Shown one piece after another: positions 42,957 through 50,099 of a stretch of 64,000 nt of DNA; the stretch's first letter is position 1; every line of letters begins with the position of its first letter. The DNA is from a virus. Position numbers and translations under genes: made by a program. The stretch is from positions 1 to 64,000 of IMG/VR virus record IMGVR_UViG_3300005532_000007. The stretch is one strand, 5' to 3'. A model generated the notes under the pieces. That model was not told the origin of the DNA, ran no database searches, and worked only from the letters and a program-made list of their open reading frames with translations.

Positions 42957-43286
42957 GACACCACCGTACCGGGCGGCGCTGCACGCATAAAGCGACTCTC
43001 CGGAAACGCATCAGCACGCGGCTTGATCAGCAAAGACGCACGGAAACGAGAAACGCTTCAATGCGTCATTATTGAGGGGCACTCACTACCCCAAGCAAAA
43101 GGAAAGGCCGGTTCCCGGGGAAGGAACCGGCCCCCACGATCAGCGAGTTGGCCGCTCGCCAGACCACTTGCGCTAAGGAGTCGCGACACCCGATGGACAA
43201 CACGATCAACTCATCCACAAAGCAGTCGCACTCATGACGATAACGCATCTCGCCGACAGCCGCCGCCGACCACCACGCGGTGCCTC
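42957..43286. other. 330-base gap with hairpin and leader ORF
   Basis: GGCCGGTTCC (43107-43116) and GGAACCGGCC (43124-43133) form a 10-bp hairpin with a 7-base loop. Leftward it is followed by TTTCCTTTTG, so it can terminate leftward transcription. AT-richer DNA with TCATTATTGA lies near 43062-43072. ATG 43234 opens an 18-codon frame that ends exactly in the GTGA at the initiator start, a possible leader peptide. No other gene is seen. Confidence 0.5.
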
Positions 43287-44069
43287 GTGAGCCACGAAGC
43301 CATCGACTGGGCCATCAAGCAGGACGCACGCGGCAACGCCCCCCGGAAGCTGATCCTCATCCTCCTCGCCAACCGCGCCGACGACGCATGGGTCTGCTGG
43401 CCAAGCAACCGCCTGATCGCCGAGGAGTCCGGGCTGAGCATCCGACAAGTCGTCCGACACATCGCATCACTCGAACAGGACGGCCTGATCCGGCGCGTGC
43501 CCTGGGAACGGGCAGATGGCGGCCAAGGCGCGAACGTCTTCGCGCTCGGCCCAACAGCCACCGATGCCCCCGTGTCATGTACGACACGGGGAGGGGGTCA
43601 TGTACGACATGGGGGGTGGGTCACTGATGACACCCCCCGGGTGTCATACACGACACCCCTAGAACCCAAAGAAGAAACCACAAAGAACCCTCACTCATCC
43701 GGCCCGCGCGAAGAATCGCGGGGCCGCTCGCTCGCTGACGCGAACGAGACGCACACGCCGCACCAGCCAACCGAACGCGAACTCTGGCAAGCGATCCGCG
43801 CCACCGCGCTCCACAACCCCGACACCTACCAACGGCAAATCGACACCATCCGCGCCCGCGCACCCCGGCTCTGGCGAGACGCCACAGACGCCGCGTTCAC
43901 GCAGTTCCGAGAGAACGACTCTCCCCACCAGCACGACCCCGCGCAGGTCGCATTGCTCGCCTACCAGTACGTGATCCAGATGCGGGCACCGGATTGGCCG
44001 GCGTGGCTGCTCGGTCCGCTGCTGCCGATGCTCGCCACAACCCAAACCGACACCACCCGCGCCGCATGA
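43287..44069 (+). CDS. winged-helix replication initiator-like protein
   Basis: A 260-residue protein. Residues 1-85 are a winged helix of the HTH_36/replisome-organiser type (RKLILILLANRADDAWVCWP; NRLIAEESGLSIRQVVRHIA; LEQDGLIRRVPW). A polar, low-complexity linker lies from about 95 to 155, then a helical C-terminal domain (DAAFTQFRENDS; VALLAYQYVIQMRAP). The layout is that of phage replisome organisers and lambda O: an N-terminal origin-binding domain, a linker and a C-terminal partner domain. The linker-coding DNA carries the iteron-like repeats. No ribosome site precedes GTG 43287; coupling to an 18-codon leader is possible. Confidence 0.7.
   Translation: MSHEAIDWAIKQDARGNAPRKLILILLANRADDAWVCWPSNRLIAEESGLSIRQVVRHIASLEQDGLIRRVPWERADGGQGANVFALGPTATDAPVSCTTRGGGHVRHGGWVTDDTPRVSYTTPLEPKEETTKNPHSSGPREESRGRSLADANETHTPHQPTERELWQAIRATALHNPDTYQRQIDTIRARAPRLWRDATDAAFTQFRENDSPHQHDPAQVALLAYQYVIQMRAPDWPAWLLGPLLPMLATTQTDTTRAA
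43572..43656. repeat. four iteron-like repeats, candidate replication origin
   Basis: GTGTCATGTACGACAC (43572-43587) is an inverted repeat (GTGTC/GACAC). Related 16-mers start at 43595, 43618 (weaker, 11/16 matches) and 43641, exactly 23 bases apart. Because 23 is not a multiple of three, the protein is not repeated, so the pattern is kept at DNA level. A-rich DNA (about 43660-43695) follows, as in lambda-type origins. Confidence 0.65.
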
Positions 44070-44206
44070 CCAGCACCGGAGCAACCATGGCCGAAGCGAA
44101 ATCGCAGGTTCACATAGTGCCTGTCGGCTTTGCCGACGCGTGCGCCTTCAGTGAGTTGCGCGGCACCGAAGGCGTGCAGCGCACCCTGTGGGAGGCCGCC
44201 GCGTGA
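44066..44206 (+). CDS. 46-residue protein, unknown
   Basis: ATG 44066 overlaps the initiator stop (ATGA) and encodes a short protein with SQVHIVPVGFADACAFSELR and a terminal helix. The tight overlap supports translation. It converges on the lipoprotein gene 5 bases away. No function is inferred. Confidence 0.45.
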   Translation: MTSTGATMAEAKSQVHIVPVGFADACAFSELRGTEGVQRTLWEAAA

Positions 44207-44211
44207 TCATT

Positions 44212-45036
44212 TCAGCACTTCGTCCAACCACCCGTCGGATCCGAACACACCTGCGCCGACGCGATGTTGTACCCGCCATCCGCGCTCGCGCTGTTGCTCG
44301 TCTGATCCGCGAACCCGCCCAGATCGTCGATCTGCACGGTGGTTGTGCACGACACGCTGCCGCCGCCTTGCAGTTGCGCGCTGGTGACGTAGTACAGAGC
44401 GCCCTGGGTGAGCGGGTCGGTGTGGCTGAACGGAAGGCTCGACGCGGAGTGCTGCGACCCGTTCGGGCCGTAGGTGATGTTCACGCCACCGTGCCCGGTA
44501 CAGGCGTAGGTGACTTGTTCGGGGGCGGGTGTTGCGGCGACGGTCGGGGACGGCGACGGGTCCTGCGTATAGAGCACGCCGCCGAGAATCCCCTCGGCTT
44601 GCTGCGCGTAGGCCGGCGGAGCCTCCAGGGACCAGTTCACGCCGGTGAGCATCACGCGGCCGTCGTCGAACTGGAAGTGCGCCGAGACCAGGCTCATGAC
44701 GTCGCTGTGTGCTTTGAAGACCACGATGTCGACGTCGAGGGAGGCGGTGTTCGGGCTTGCGCATTCGTCGGAGGCGATTGCGTTGTCGAGTTGCGATGGG
44801 TCCTGTGCCTGTACCGATCCGCAGGGCGCACCGCCGTATGCGAGTGCGCGTTCGATTTGTTCGGCGTCTCCGTAGGTGCCGCCATCTGCGGGCAGTTGCG
44901 TGGCGACTGGGCTGACGGCCGGGGTGGTCGGTGGTGGGGTGGATGCGTCTGCGGCCGGCTTGTTGCCGCTCGACGAGCAGCCGCACGCCAGACCCACAAC
45001 CAGACCCACAACGACCGCCGCAAATCGACAACGCAT
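44212..45036 (-). CDS. secreted lipoprotein, unknown
   Basis: A 274-residue protein with a lipoprotein signal: basic MRCRF, a hydrophobic VVVGLVVGLA and cysteines in ACGC. A Pro/Thr linker and a beta-rich domain with several cysteines follow (GGAPCGSVQ, SDECAS, TYACTGHGG, SVSCTTT, AQVCSD). It is probably lipid-anchored and outside the cell. Phage-encoded lipoproteins can block superinfection, a possible role here. ATG 45036 is preceded by GAGAGG at suitable distance. Confidence 0.7.
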   Translation of the reverse strand: MRCRFAAVVVGLVVGLACGCSSSGNKPAADASTPPPTTPAVSPVATQLPADGGTYGDAEQIERALAYGGAPCGSVQAQDPSQLDNAIASDECASPNTASLDVDIVVFKAHSDVMSLVSAHFQFDDGRVMLTGVNWSLEAPPAYAQQAEGILGGVLYTQDPSPSPTVAATPAPEQVTYACTGHGGVNITYGPNGSQHSASSLPFSHTDPLTQGALYYVTSAQLQGGGSVSCTTTVQIDDLGGFADQTSNSASADGGYNIASAQVCSDPTGGWTKC

Positions 45037-45146
45037 CAGCCCCACCTCTCACGATTCGCTATCAGTGCTCGCACGGTAACGCCGGGCGCTGACTGCTTAC
45101 AGCACTTTGACGCAACCGTGACCGCGACGACTGGAAGGACCCGAAC

Positions 45147-45908
45147 GTGACCACTGCAACGCTCCCCACCATTCCGATCGAACGCCCCGACGACGGGATC
45201 GCCATCGTCACCCTCACCGCCCCGCTCGACGCCGACACGACTGCGGCCCTGCGCGGCACGCTCACCGCGCTCTCCGCCGAGGGACGCCGGCACGTGGCCA
45301 TCGATCTGGCCTCTGTAGTTTTCGCTGGCACCGCCGCTGGGATTGCGGATCTTGCCCGCCAGGTTGAGAGCCAGCGTGCGGCGGCCGGAGACCTGTACCT
45401 GATCAGCCCGCCCAGCGGCCTCGCGGAGGCAGTCAAGGCCCGCGCGTTCAGGGACCGGGCGTTCTGGGACCGGTTCGGCGGCCTGCGCCTCATGCCGATG
45501 CCGCACCCGATCCGGTACACGCCCATCGACCGGGTCCTGGCCGACTCGGAGGTCTTCTACGGCGTGCCGGTCGTGGAGATCGGCGAGGACGGCGAGATCG
45601 TGCTGGTCCTCGGGCATCACGAGCCGCGCAGGTTCTACGCTGCGCTGTGCGCGTTCGCCCGTCGTAACGGCTGCGACCCGGCCGACTACCTGCTGGACCG
45701 GGTCGAGGACTTGGCTGGGTTCGCGGCGAAGGCGACTGGCTGGCATGTGATATACACGCACGCCGACCGGGCGACGCTCGGCAACGCGCTGCCGGGCGAC
45801 GACCCGCAGTGGTGTGTGTGCGACGAGGGCTGCGGCTGGTACGCGGACCAGGTCGTCGAGGGCACTGAGCGCGCGGTCCCGACGATGACGTACTGGATCG
45901 GGGGCTGA
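45147..45908 (+). CDS. STAS-domain protein with extra C-terminal part
   Basis: A 253-residue protein. Residues about 15-115 match a STAS fold (GIAIVTLTAPLDADTTAALR; HVAIDLASVVFAGTAAGIAD), the anti-anti-sigma type. The usual phosphorylatable serine position reads AGTAAG, so a threonine may replace it. The last 135 residues are unfamiliar, with a CVCDEGCGW cysteine cluster. GGAAGGA precedes GTG 45147. A link to the RsbW-like ATPase at 39159 is inferred. Confidence 0.65.
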   Translation: MTTATLPTIPIERPDDGIAIVTLTAPLDADTTAALRGTLTALSAEGRRHVAIDLASVVFAGTAAGIADLARQVESQRAAAGDLYLISPPSGLAEAVKARAFRDRAFWDRFGGLRLMPMPHPIRYTPIDRVLADSEVFYGVPVVEIGEDGEIVLVLGHHEPRRFYAALCAFARRNGCDPADYLLDRVEDLAGFAAKATGWHVIYTHADRATLGNALPGDDPQWCVCDEGCGWYADQVVEGTERAVPTMTYWIGG

Positions 45909-45909
45909 G

Positions 45910-46584
45910 GTGACCACACCAACCGCTCCCCCGCCGCCTGGGATTCTTTCGCACGCCGACCTGCGCGACGCGGTCGAATTCGCACTCACCAACACCCCCG
46001 CGAAGCACGCGGCGGACCGCGGCGGCCAGATCGACACGCACGGCACTGAGCATCGCTACAACGGCAGCTGCGCTTTATGCCGTGGTGAGGCGGACACGCT
46101 CACCGACGCCGTCATAAACCTGATGGGCGACCAGAACCCGAAACCACACGCTGATGAAGCCGCGCGGATCGTGCGCGCTTTCGCCGTGCGCTGGATACTC
46201 AAGATCGCCGAGGAAGGCTACGCGAAGGGTTTCGACGCTTTCGACGAGCAGGGTAAGCCGATCCGGATGACACCGGAGCATCTGCTCACCGTCGTTACTG
46301 ACCGGATGCTCGCGATTGCTCATGACCGGCAGCCGTATCCGACGCCGTTCGCGTATGAGCAGGCGTGTGAGGCGCTGCGTAAGCACCGTGAGCGCGCGGA
46401 CGCTGCGGAGGCGCGCGTTGACGCGCTACGTGCGCTGCCTGAGCGGTTGCGTGTTACGGCGGCCGCGGCTGGCCCGAATCCTGATGCGCGGCGTGCCGCG
46501 TTGCGTGAGGCGGCGCTGCTGATCGACAAGGCGCTGATCGACACCGCGCCCAACCCGTTGACTGCCCCAGAAGTCGAGGGCTGA
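45910..46584 (+). CDS. helical protein with Cys pair, unknown
   Basis: A 224-residue protein with a Pro-rich start, a short SCALCRGE cysteine pair and helices (DAVINLMGDQ; EAARIVRAFAVRWILKIAEE). The C-terminal coil is Arg/Ala-rich (EARVDALRALPERLRV). GTG 45910 lies one base after the previous stop, in the same rightward operon. No family is recognised. Confidence 0.55.
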   Translation: MTTPTAPPPPGILSHADLRDAVEFALTNTPAKHAADRGGQIDTHGTEHRYNGSCALCRGEADTLTDAVINLMGDQNPKPHADEAARIVRAFAVRWILKIAEEGYAKGFDAFDEQGKPIRMTPEHLLTVVTDRMLAIAHDRQPYPTPFAYEQACEALRKHRERADAAEARVDALRALPERLRVTAAAAGPNPDARRAALREAALLIDKALIDTAPNPLTAPEVEG

Positions 46585-46587
46585 GCG

Positions 46588-46827
46588 ATGGCGACCTATT
46601 CGCGCCGTGAGCGCATCACCCGCACCGTCGAATTCCCCGTCCCAGCCGAACCACCGTACGGCGCGTGCTGGGCCGAAGTCTGGAAAGCGTTCAATGCAGC
46701 CAGGCAGGAACTGGTAGCGGCTGGCCTGCTGGAGAAGGACGTCATGCCGCCTGACGACGTGATCCGGATCCTCGCGGGCGACGACGAGGTCATCGTCTGC
46801 TACGAGATGGAAGAAGCCAAGCCATGA
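46588..46827 (+). CDS. small protein, unknown
   Basis: A 79-residue protein ([51 protein letters not shown]) with a beta-alpha-beta look. It overlaps the FtsK-gamma-like gene by ATGA. Function is unknown. Confidence 0.55.
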   Translation: MATYSRRERITRTVEFPVPAEPPYGACWAEVWKAFNAARQELVAAGLLEKDVMPPDDVIRILAGDDEVIVCYEMEEAKP

Positions 46828-47450
46828 CCGGCTGGGAAATGTACGGGCACGAACGCCAACGCTTCGAGCGCGACGCCGACCCACAGACCATCACCGAGCG
46901 ACTCGTCAAAGCACGCCAAGAACTCGCCACCCTGCAGGCGCACATCGAATGGCTCGACAAGCTCTACAACCAGCGCGTCACCGAACAAGCCGCAGGCACC
47001 TGGCCCTACCCGCCGAACCCGCGCGCCGAGCGCTTCCCCTGCGGCCGGTCGCACGTATGCGTTTCGTGCTCGCCGGAGCTCGACGTGCGCGGGCCCGGCT
47101 GCATCAACTGCCGCCAGACCGGCTATGACCAGACGCCCTGCCTCGCCTGCGCGAAAGCGATCCGCGGCCGAACCCCGATAGGTTCAGACCTCGGCATGCT
47201 GATCGAGGCCGCCGAGCAGGTCATCTCCACGCAGTTCGGTTCCCGCTCCATGGTCCAGCGGCGCCTGCGCGTCGGGTTCGCCAAGGTCGGGCATCTCATG
47301 GACTTGTTGGAGGAGCGGGACATCATCGCTCCGGGTGTCGGCTCGGCCGCTCGGCGGGTGCTTGTGCCGCGAGACAGGCTCGCCGAGGCCATCGACGCGA
47401 TTCGGTCCGAAGCCGGCACCGAGACGACGAGCCCGAGGACAAACCAGTGA
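46824..47450 (+). CDS. stand-alone FtsK-gamma-like DNA-binding protein
   Basis: A 208-residue protein. Residues 20-55 are a coiled coil; residues 73-110 hold seven cysteines in CxxC-type pairs (CVSC, CINC, CLAC), likely zinc ribbons. Residues about 125-185 strongly resemble the FtsK gamma winged helix ([40 protein letters not shown]). In FtsK that domain reads polar DNA sequences and contacts the recombinase. Here it has no motor attached. It could direct the TraB-like motor, or compete with host FtsK. Confidence 0.8.
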   Translation: MTGWEMYGHERQRFERDADPQTITERLVKARQELATLQAHIEWLDKLYNQRVTEQAAGTWPYPPNPRAERFPCGRSHVCVSCSPELDVRGPGCINCRQTGYDQTPCLACAKAIRGRTPIGSDLGMLIEAAEQVISTQFGSRSMVQRRLRVGFAKVGHLMDLLEERDIIAPGVGSAARRVLVPRDRLAEAIDAIRSEAGTETTSPRTNQ

Positions 47451-47737
47451 TCCGCGACTACTCAGCCGGCGCCACTGGCGTCACGCTCCCCCACCAGCGC
47501 CTCACCTGGCATCCCGCGGCCAGCATCCGCCTGCACCCCGTGGGCGACTGGCCGACTCCTGTCGCCGAGCCGAAGACCACGCTCGCGATCAACTCGGTCG
47601 CGTTCGCGGACGGCTGGGTCATCACCAGCGGCGGCGGCCCTGAACAGCCCGCAGTGGTGGTCGCCTATCCCGCATGGCGCGTGATCGAGATCGCCTTGCA
47701 ACCGATCCCCACAAAGCAGGAGGTTGATCGTGATTGA
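47447..47737 (+). CDS. small beta-rich protein, unknown
   Basis: A 96-residue protein ([60 protein letters not shown]) of beta strands, perhaps an SH3-like barrel. GTG 47447 overlaps the previous stop. Function is unknown. Confidence 0.5.
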   Translation: MIRDYSAGATGVTLPHQRLTWHPAASIRLHPVGDWPTPVAEPKTTLAINSVAFADGWVITSGGGPEQPAVVVAYPAWRVIEIALQPIPTKQEVDRD

Positions 47738-48218
47738 GATTCGCGGGTTATCGGTCCGCCAGCCCTGGGCGGCGTGCATCGCCTCCGGCCGCAAGACCAC
47801 CGAGAACCGCACCTGGCCCACCCGCTACCGCGGCCCGGTCCTCATCCACGCCGCGCAAGCTGTCGACACCGACGCCCTGCAGATCAGCGCGAGGCGCGAA
47901 CACATGTGGCGCGCCCTCGCCGCCGATCCCACACTCGTCCACGTACGCGGCGCCGTGATTGCGATCGCGCGCCTGACCGACTGCCACCTCGAAGACCACC
48001 AGGGCTGCTGCGCCCCGTGGGGCGAGACCGGCCGCGGGATCTGGCATTGGACGCTTCAGGATGTGGTCAAGCTATCGAGCCCGGTGCCGTGCAAGGGTCG
48101 GCTGGGGTTGTGGATCCCGGACGGCGGGTTGATGGCGGCGTTGCGGGAGCCGTTGGGGTTGACGGATGCTGTGCTCGCCGAATACACGCTCACCGCCGCG
48201 GCGAAAGCAGCCCGGTGA
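47730..48218 (+). CDS. ASCH-domain protein
   Basis: A 162-residue protein beginning LSVRQPWAACIASGRKTTEN, then RTWPTRYRGPVLIHAA, the characteristic ASCH opening, with a beta-barrel core (VRGAVIAIARLTDCH) and WGETGRGIWHWTL. ASCH domains, related to PUA folds, bind RNA or modified nucleotides; some phage members act in RNA or nucleotide metabolism. CAGGAGG lies 6 bases before GTG 47730. Its stop overlaps the next gene. Confidence 0.78.
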   Translation: MIEIRGLSVRQPWAACIASGRKTTENRTWPTRYRGPVLIHAAQAVDTDALQISARREHMWRALAADPTLVHVRGAVIAIARLTDCHLEDHQGCCAPWGETGRGIWHWTLQDVVKLSSPVPCKGRLGLWIPDGGLMAALREPLGLTDAVLAEYTLTAAAKAAR

Positions 48219-48565
48219 CCTCCAGCGTCGGTCCGCGTCTGGGCCCCGAGGACACCGAGCCCCGCGCGATCTGCGGCTACGCCGACGACGAACAAGCCCC
48301 ACGCTGCCAGGCCCCTGCGGAGATCCACCTATGGGTCCTGATGCCCGACGGGTACGAGACGATGCTCGCCGCCTGCCTACGCCACTACCCGATCGCGCGC
48401 CTGGTCGGCACGGTGATCGACCGGCACCGTCATTGGGGCGTGTGCGGGCTGCCGGGCACGGTGTGGTCGTTCGATCTGCAGCAGTGCGTGCTCGACGACA
48501 GCGGCCAAGAACCGGAACGGTCCGCCGAGAACGCGTCGCCCGTTCTCACCGCCGCCCACGCATGA
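48215..48565 (+). CDS. Cys/His-containing protein, unknown
   Basis: A 116-residue protein with several cysteines (AICGYADDEQAPRCQAPAE; ACLRHYP; GVCGLPG) that could bind a metal. GTG 48215 overlaps the ASCH stop (GTGA), and the stop overlaps the ImmA-like ATG. Related small zinc-like proteins occur in actinomycete elements. Function is unknown. Confidence 0.5.
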   Translation: MTSSVGPRLGPEDTEPRAICGYADDEQAPRCQAPAEIHLWVLMPDGYETMLAACLRHYPIARLVGTVIDRHRHWGVCGLPGTVWSFDLQQCVLDDSGQEPERSAENASPVLTAAHA

Positions 48566-49125
48566 CCAGCCGCGCCACGAGCGAGCACGCTGCGCGTGAA
48601 GCCGAACGCATCCTCACCACACACCACCCCACTGGCACACTGCCCATCCCGGTCGAAGCCATCGCCCACGCCCTCGGCTACCGCGTCCTACGCAACCACC
48701 ACGACGGCCCGCAGATCAGCTTCTACCTGCAAGACGCCAACGGGCGCCCGCATCTCGGCCTGAACACCGCGATGAGCCACGGCCGGCAGCGGTTCGCCGC
48801 GGCGCATGCCCTCGGCCATGGGCTGCTGCATCCTCGTGATCTGGTCATCTGCTCGTGGCTGCGCCTCGACGAAGACGGCGAGCATCGGCGGCCGGCCGAG
48901 GCGACGGACGCGGAGGAGAGCGCGGCGACCCGGTTCGCGACGGAACTGCTCATGCCGCGCCAGGTCTTCATCGAGCACACAGGCCAGCTACTCGCCGCGC
49001 TGCCGCCCAGGTTCACCGACACGGCGCAACGCGACAGCATCGTGCAGGAGTTGGCGCGCGAGTTCGGGGTGAGCTGGGAGGCTATCCGGTTCCGAATGAT
49101 GGATCTGGCGATCGTCGGTAACTGA
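48562..49125 (+). CDS. ImmA/IrrE-like protein lacking catalytic Glu
   Basis: A 187-residue protein of the ImmA/IrrE (COG2856) family, which normally cleaves an XRE repressor to control mobile elements. The zinc motif reads H82-A-L-G-H86 instead of HExxH: GCC (Ala) stands where the catalytic glutamate codon should be. The later ligand region AEESAATRFATELLMP is kept. It may still bind zinc and a partner but should not be an active protease. It overlaps the preceding gene by ATGA. The next 184 bases hold no gene, but include palindromes around 49273-49298. Confidence 0.78.
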   Translation: MTSRATSEHAAREAERILTTHHPTGTLPIPVEAIAHALGYRVLRNHHDGPQISFYLQDANGRPHLGLNTAMSHGRQRFAAAHALGHGLLHPRDLVICSWLRLDEDGEHRRPAEATDAEESAATRFATELLMPRQVFIEHTGQLLAALPPRFTDTAQRDSIVQELAREFGVSWEAIRFRMMDLAIVGN

Positions 49126-49309
49126 CGGACCGCCCCGGTTCCTCTGGCTGCGGCGCCCCCGCTCGAACGAGGACGCCGCACGTGCCTGCCCAGCGTGACG
49201 ATCAGCTCTGAAAGCCGCCACCGATGACGCTACCGGTTGTCGCCCGGCGTTGCGCCTTAAGCCCGCGAACCCGGACAGGTGTCCGCGGATCCGGACAGCG
49301 CTCACGGTC

Positions 49310-49555
49310 TCAGCTGTCGCTCGCGTGTTCGCGTAGCCGCTCGACCATCGCCACCAACTCGTCCACGACCTCCCGCCGCAGCAACCGATCCGGACCGAAC
49401 ACGCCATTGCGCGCGAGCCGCATATCCCGCAGCAGCGCCAGCACCGCGGGCCCGGTGCGGATCCCGAACTGCGCGAGGGGCCGGGTCAGCTCGGACCAGA
49501 TGGCGAGCGCGATGTCCTCGTCGTCCTGACCCGGCGGTGTCGGCGGGGGCGTCAC
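49310..49555 (-). CDS. small helical protein, unknown
   Basis: An 81-residue protein (DIALAIWSELTRPLAQFGIR; ALLRDMRLARNGVFGPDRLL; VVDELVAMVERLREH) made of helices. GTG 49555 overlaps the stop of a 27-residue membrane peptide gene. No family is recognised. It is the last gene of a three-gene leftward set. Confidence 0.55.
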   Translation of the reverse strand: MTPPPTPPGQDDEDIALAIWSELTRPLAQFGIRTGPAVLALLRDMRLARNGVFGPDRLLRREVVDELVAMVERLREHASDS

Positions 49556-49635
49556 GCGCCCACCACTAGGGCCACGACACCGGCCGCGGCCAACAGCACC
49601 GCCAGACCCGTCAGGAACGCCACAGCGAGCCCCAT
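49552..49635 (-). CDS. 27-residue single-membrane-helix peptide
   Basis: ATG 49635 encodes MGLAVAFLTGLAVLLAAAGV and ends in LVVGA. It is entirely hydrophobic, one membrane helix with almost no tails. It starts one base below its upstream neighbour's stop and overlaps the next start (GTGA), so it is embedded in an operon. It may be a toxin-type or regulatory micropeptide. Confidence 0.5.
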   Translation of the reverse strand: MGLAVAFLTGLAVLLAAAGVVALVVGA

Positions 49636-50085
49636 TCAGCCCTCCCCTGACCCTGCGTCGCCAGAGCCGTTTTCGGCGCTGTACGACGCCCACAGACGTC
49701 TCCCGCGCGCATCCAGCTCCGCGCCCCACTCAAGGCTCGCCGCCTCCAAGCGCGCCACCTGCTCCCGGCCACCCGCAGCGAGCAGCCACACCGGCCGCCG
49801 CGGCAATGTCTCATGCCGGTCCGCGACCTCCGTGAACAACAACGGCGGATCCCACACCAGCGTTATCTCCACCAGCACGTTCGGGTCGTTCGCGCGCAGC
49901 CACCCGAGCAGCTCGCCCAGGCCGGTACACGCCGCCGCCTCGAGGTGCCCCAGGCCCCAGTCCGGCAGTTGCGCCCGCGCGAACAGCCGGGCATTCTCCG
50001 CCGCGGAGTCGTCGGCGAGCAGGGACGTGGAGCGGGTTTGCGCGTTCGTCAGCGCCGTCACCACGCCCGCTCCGTTTCTGGCCAC
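49636..50085 (-). CDS. unknown 149-residue protein
   Basis: An alpha/beta protein (LFARAQLPDWGLGHLEAAAC; NDPNVLVEITLVWDPPLLF) with a C-terminal Ala/Glu helix. It lies directly downstream of the TnpB element and may have lost its original upstream context to that insertion. GTG 50085 has no strong ribosome site. Function is unknown. Confidence 0.5.
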   Translation of the reverse strand: MARNGAGVVTALTNAQTRSTSLLADDSAAENARLFARAQLPDWGLGHLEAAACTGLGELLGWLRANDPNVLVEITLVWDPPLLFTEVADRHETLPRRPVWLLAAGGREQVARLEAASLEWGAELDARGRRLWASYSAENGSGDAGSGEG

Positions 50086-50099
50086 GCCGCATGGTGCCG

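Noticed and set aside
49260-49300. Recombination or operator site with GGACA/TGTCC palindromes
   Set aside because: The palindromes are short and partly built from common CCGGA text; there is no partner gene or repeat elsewhere to support a function.
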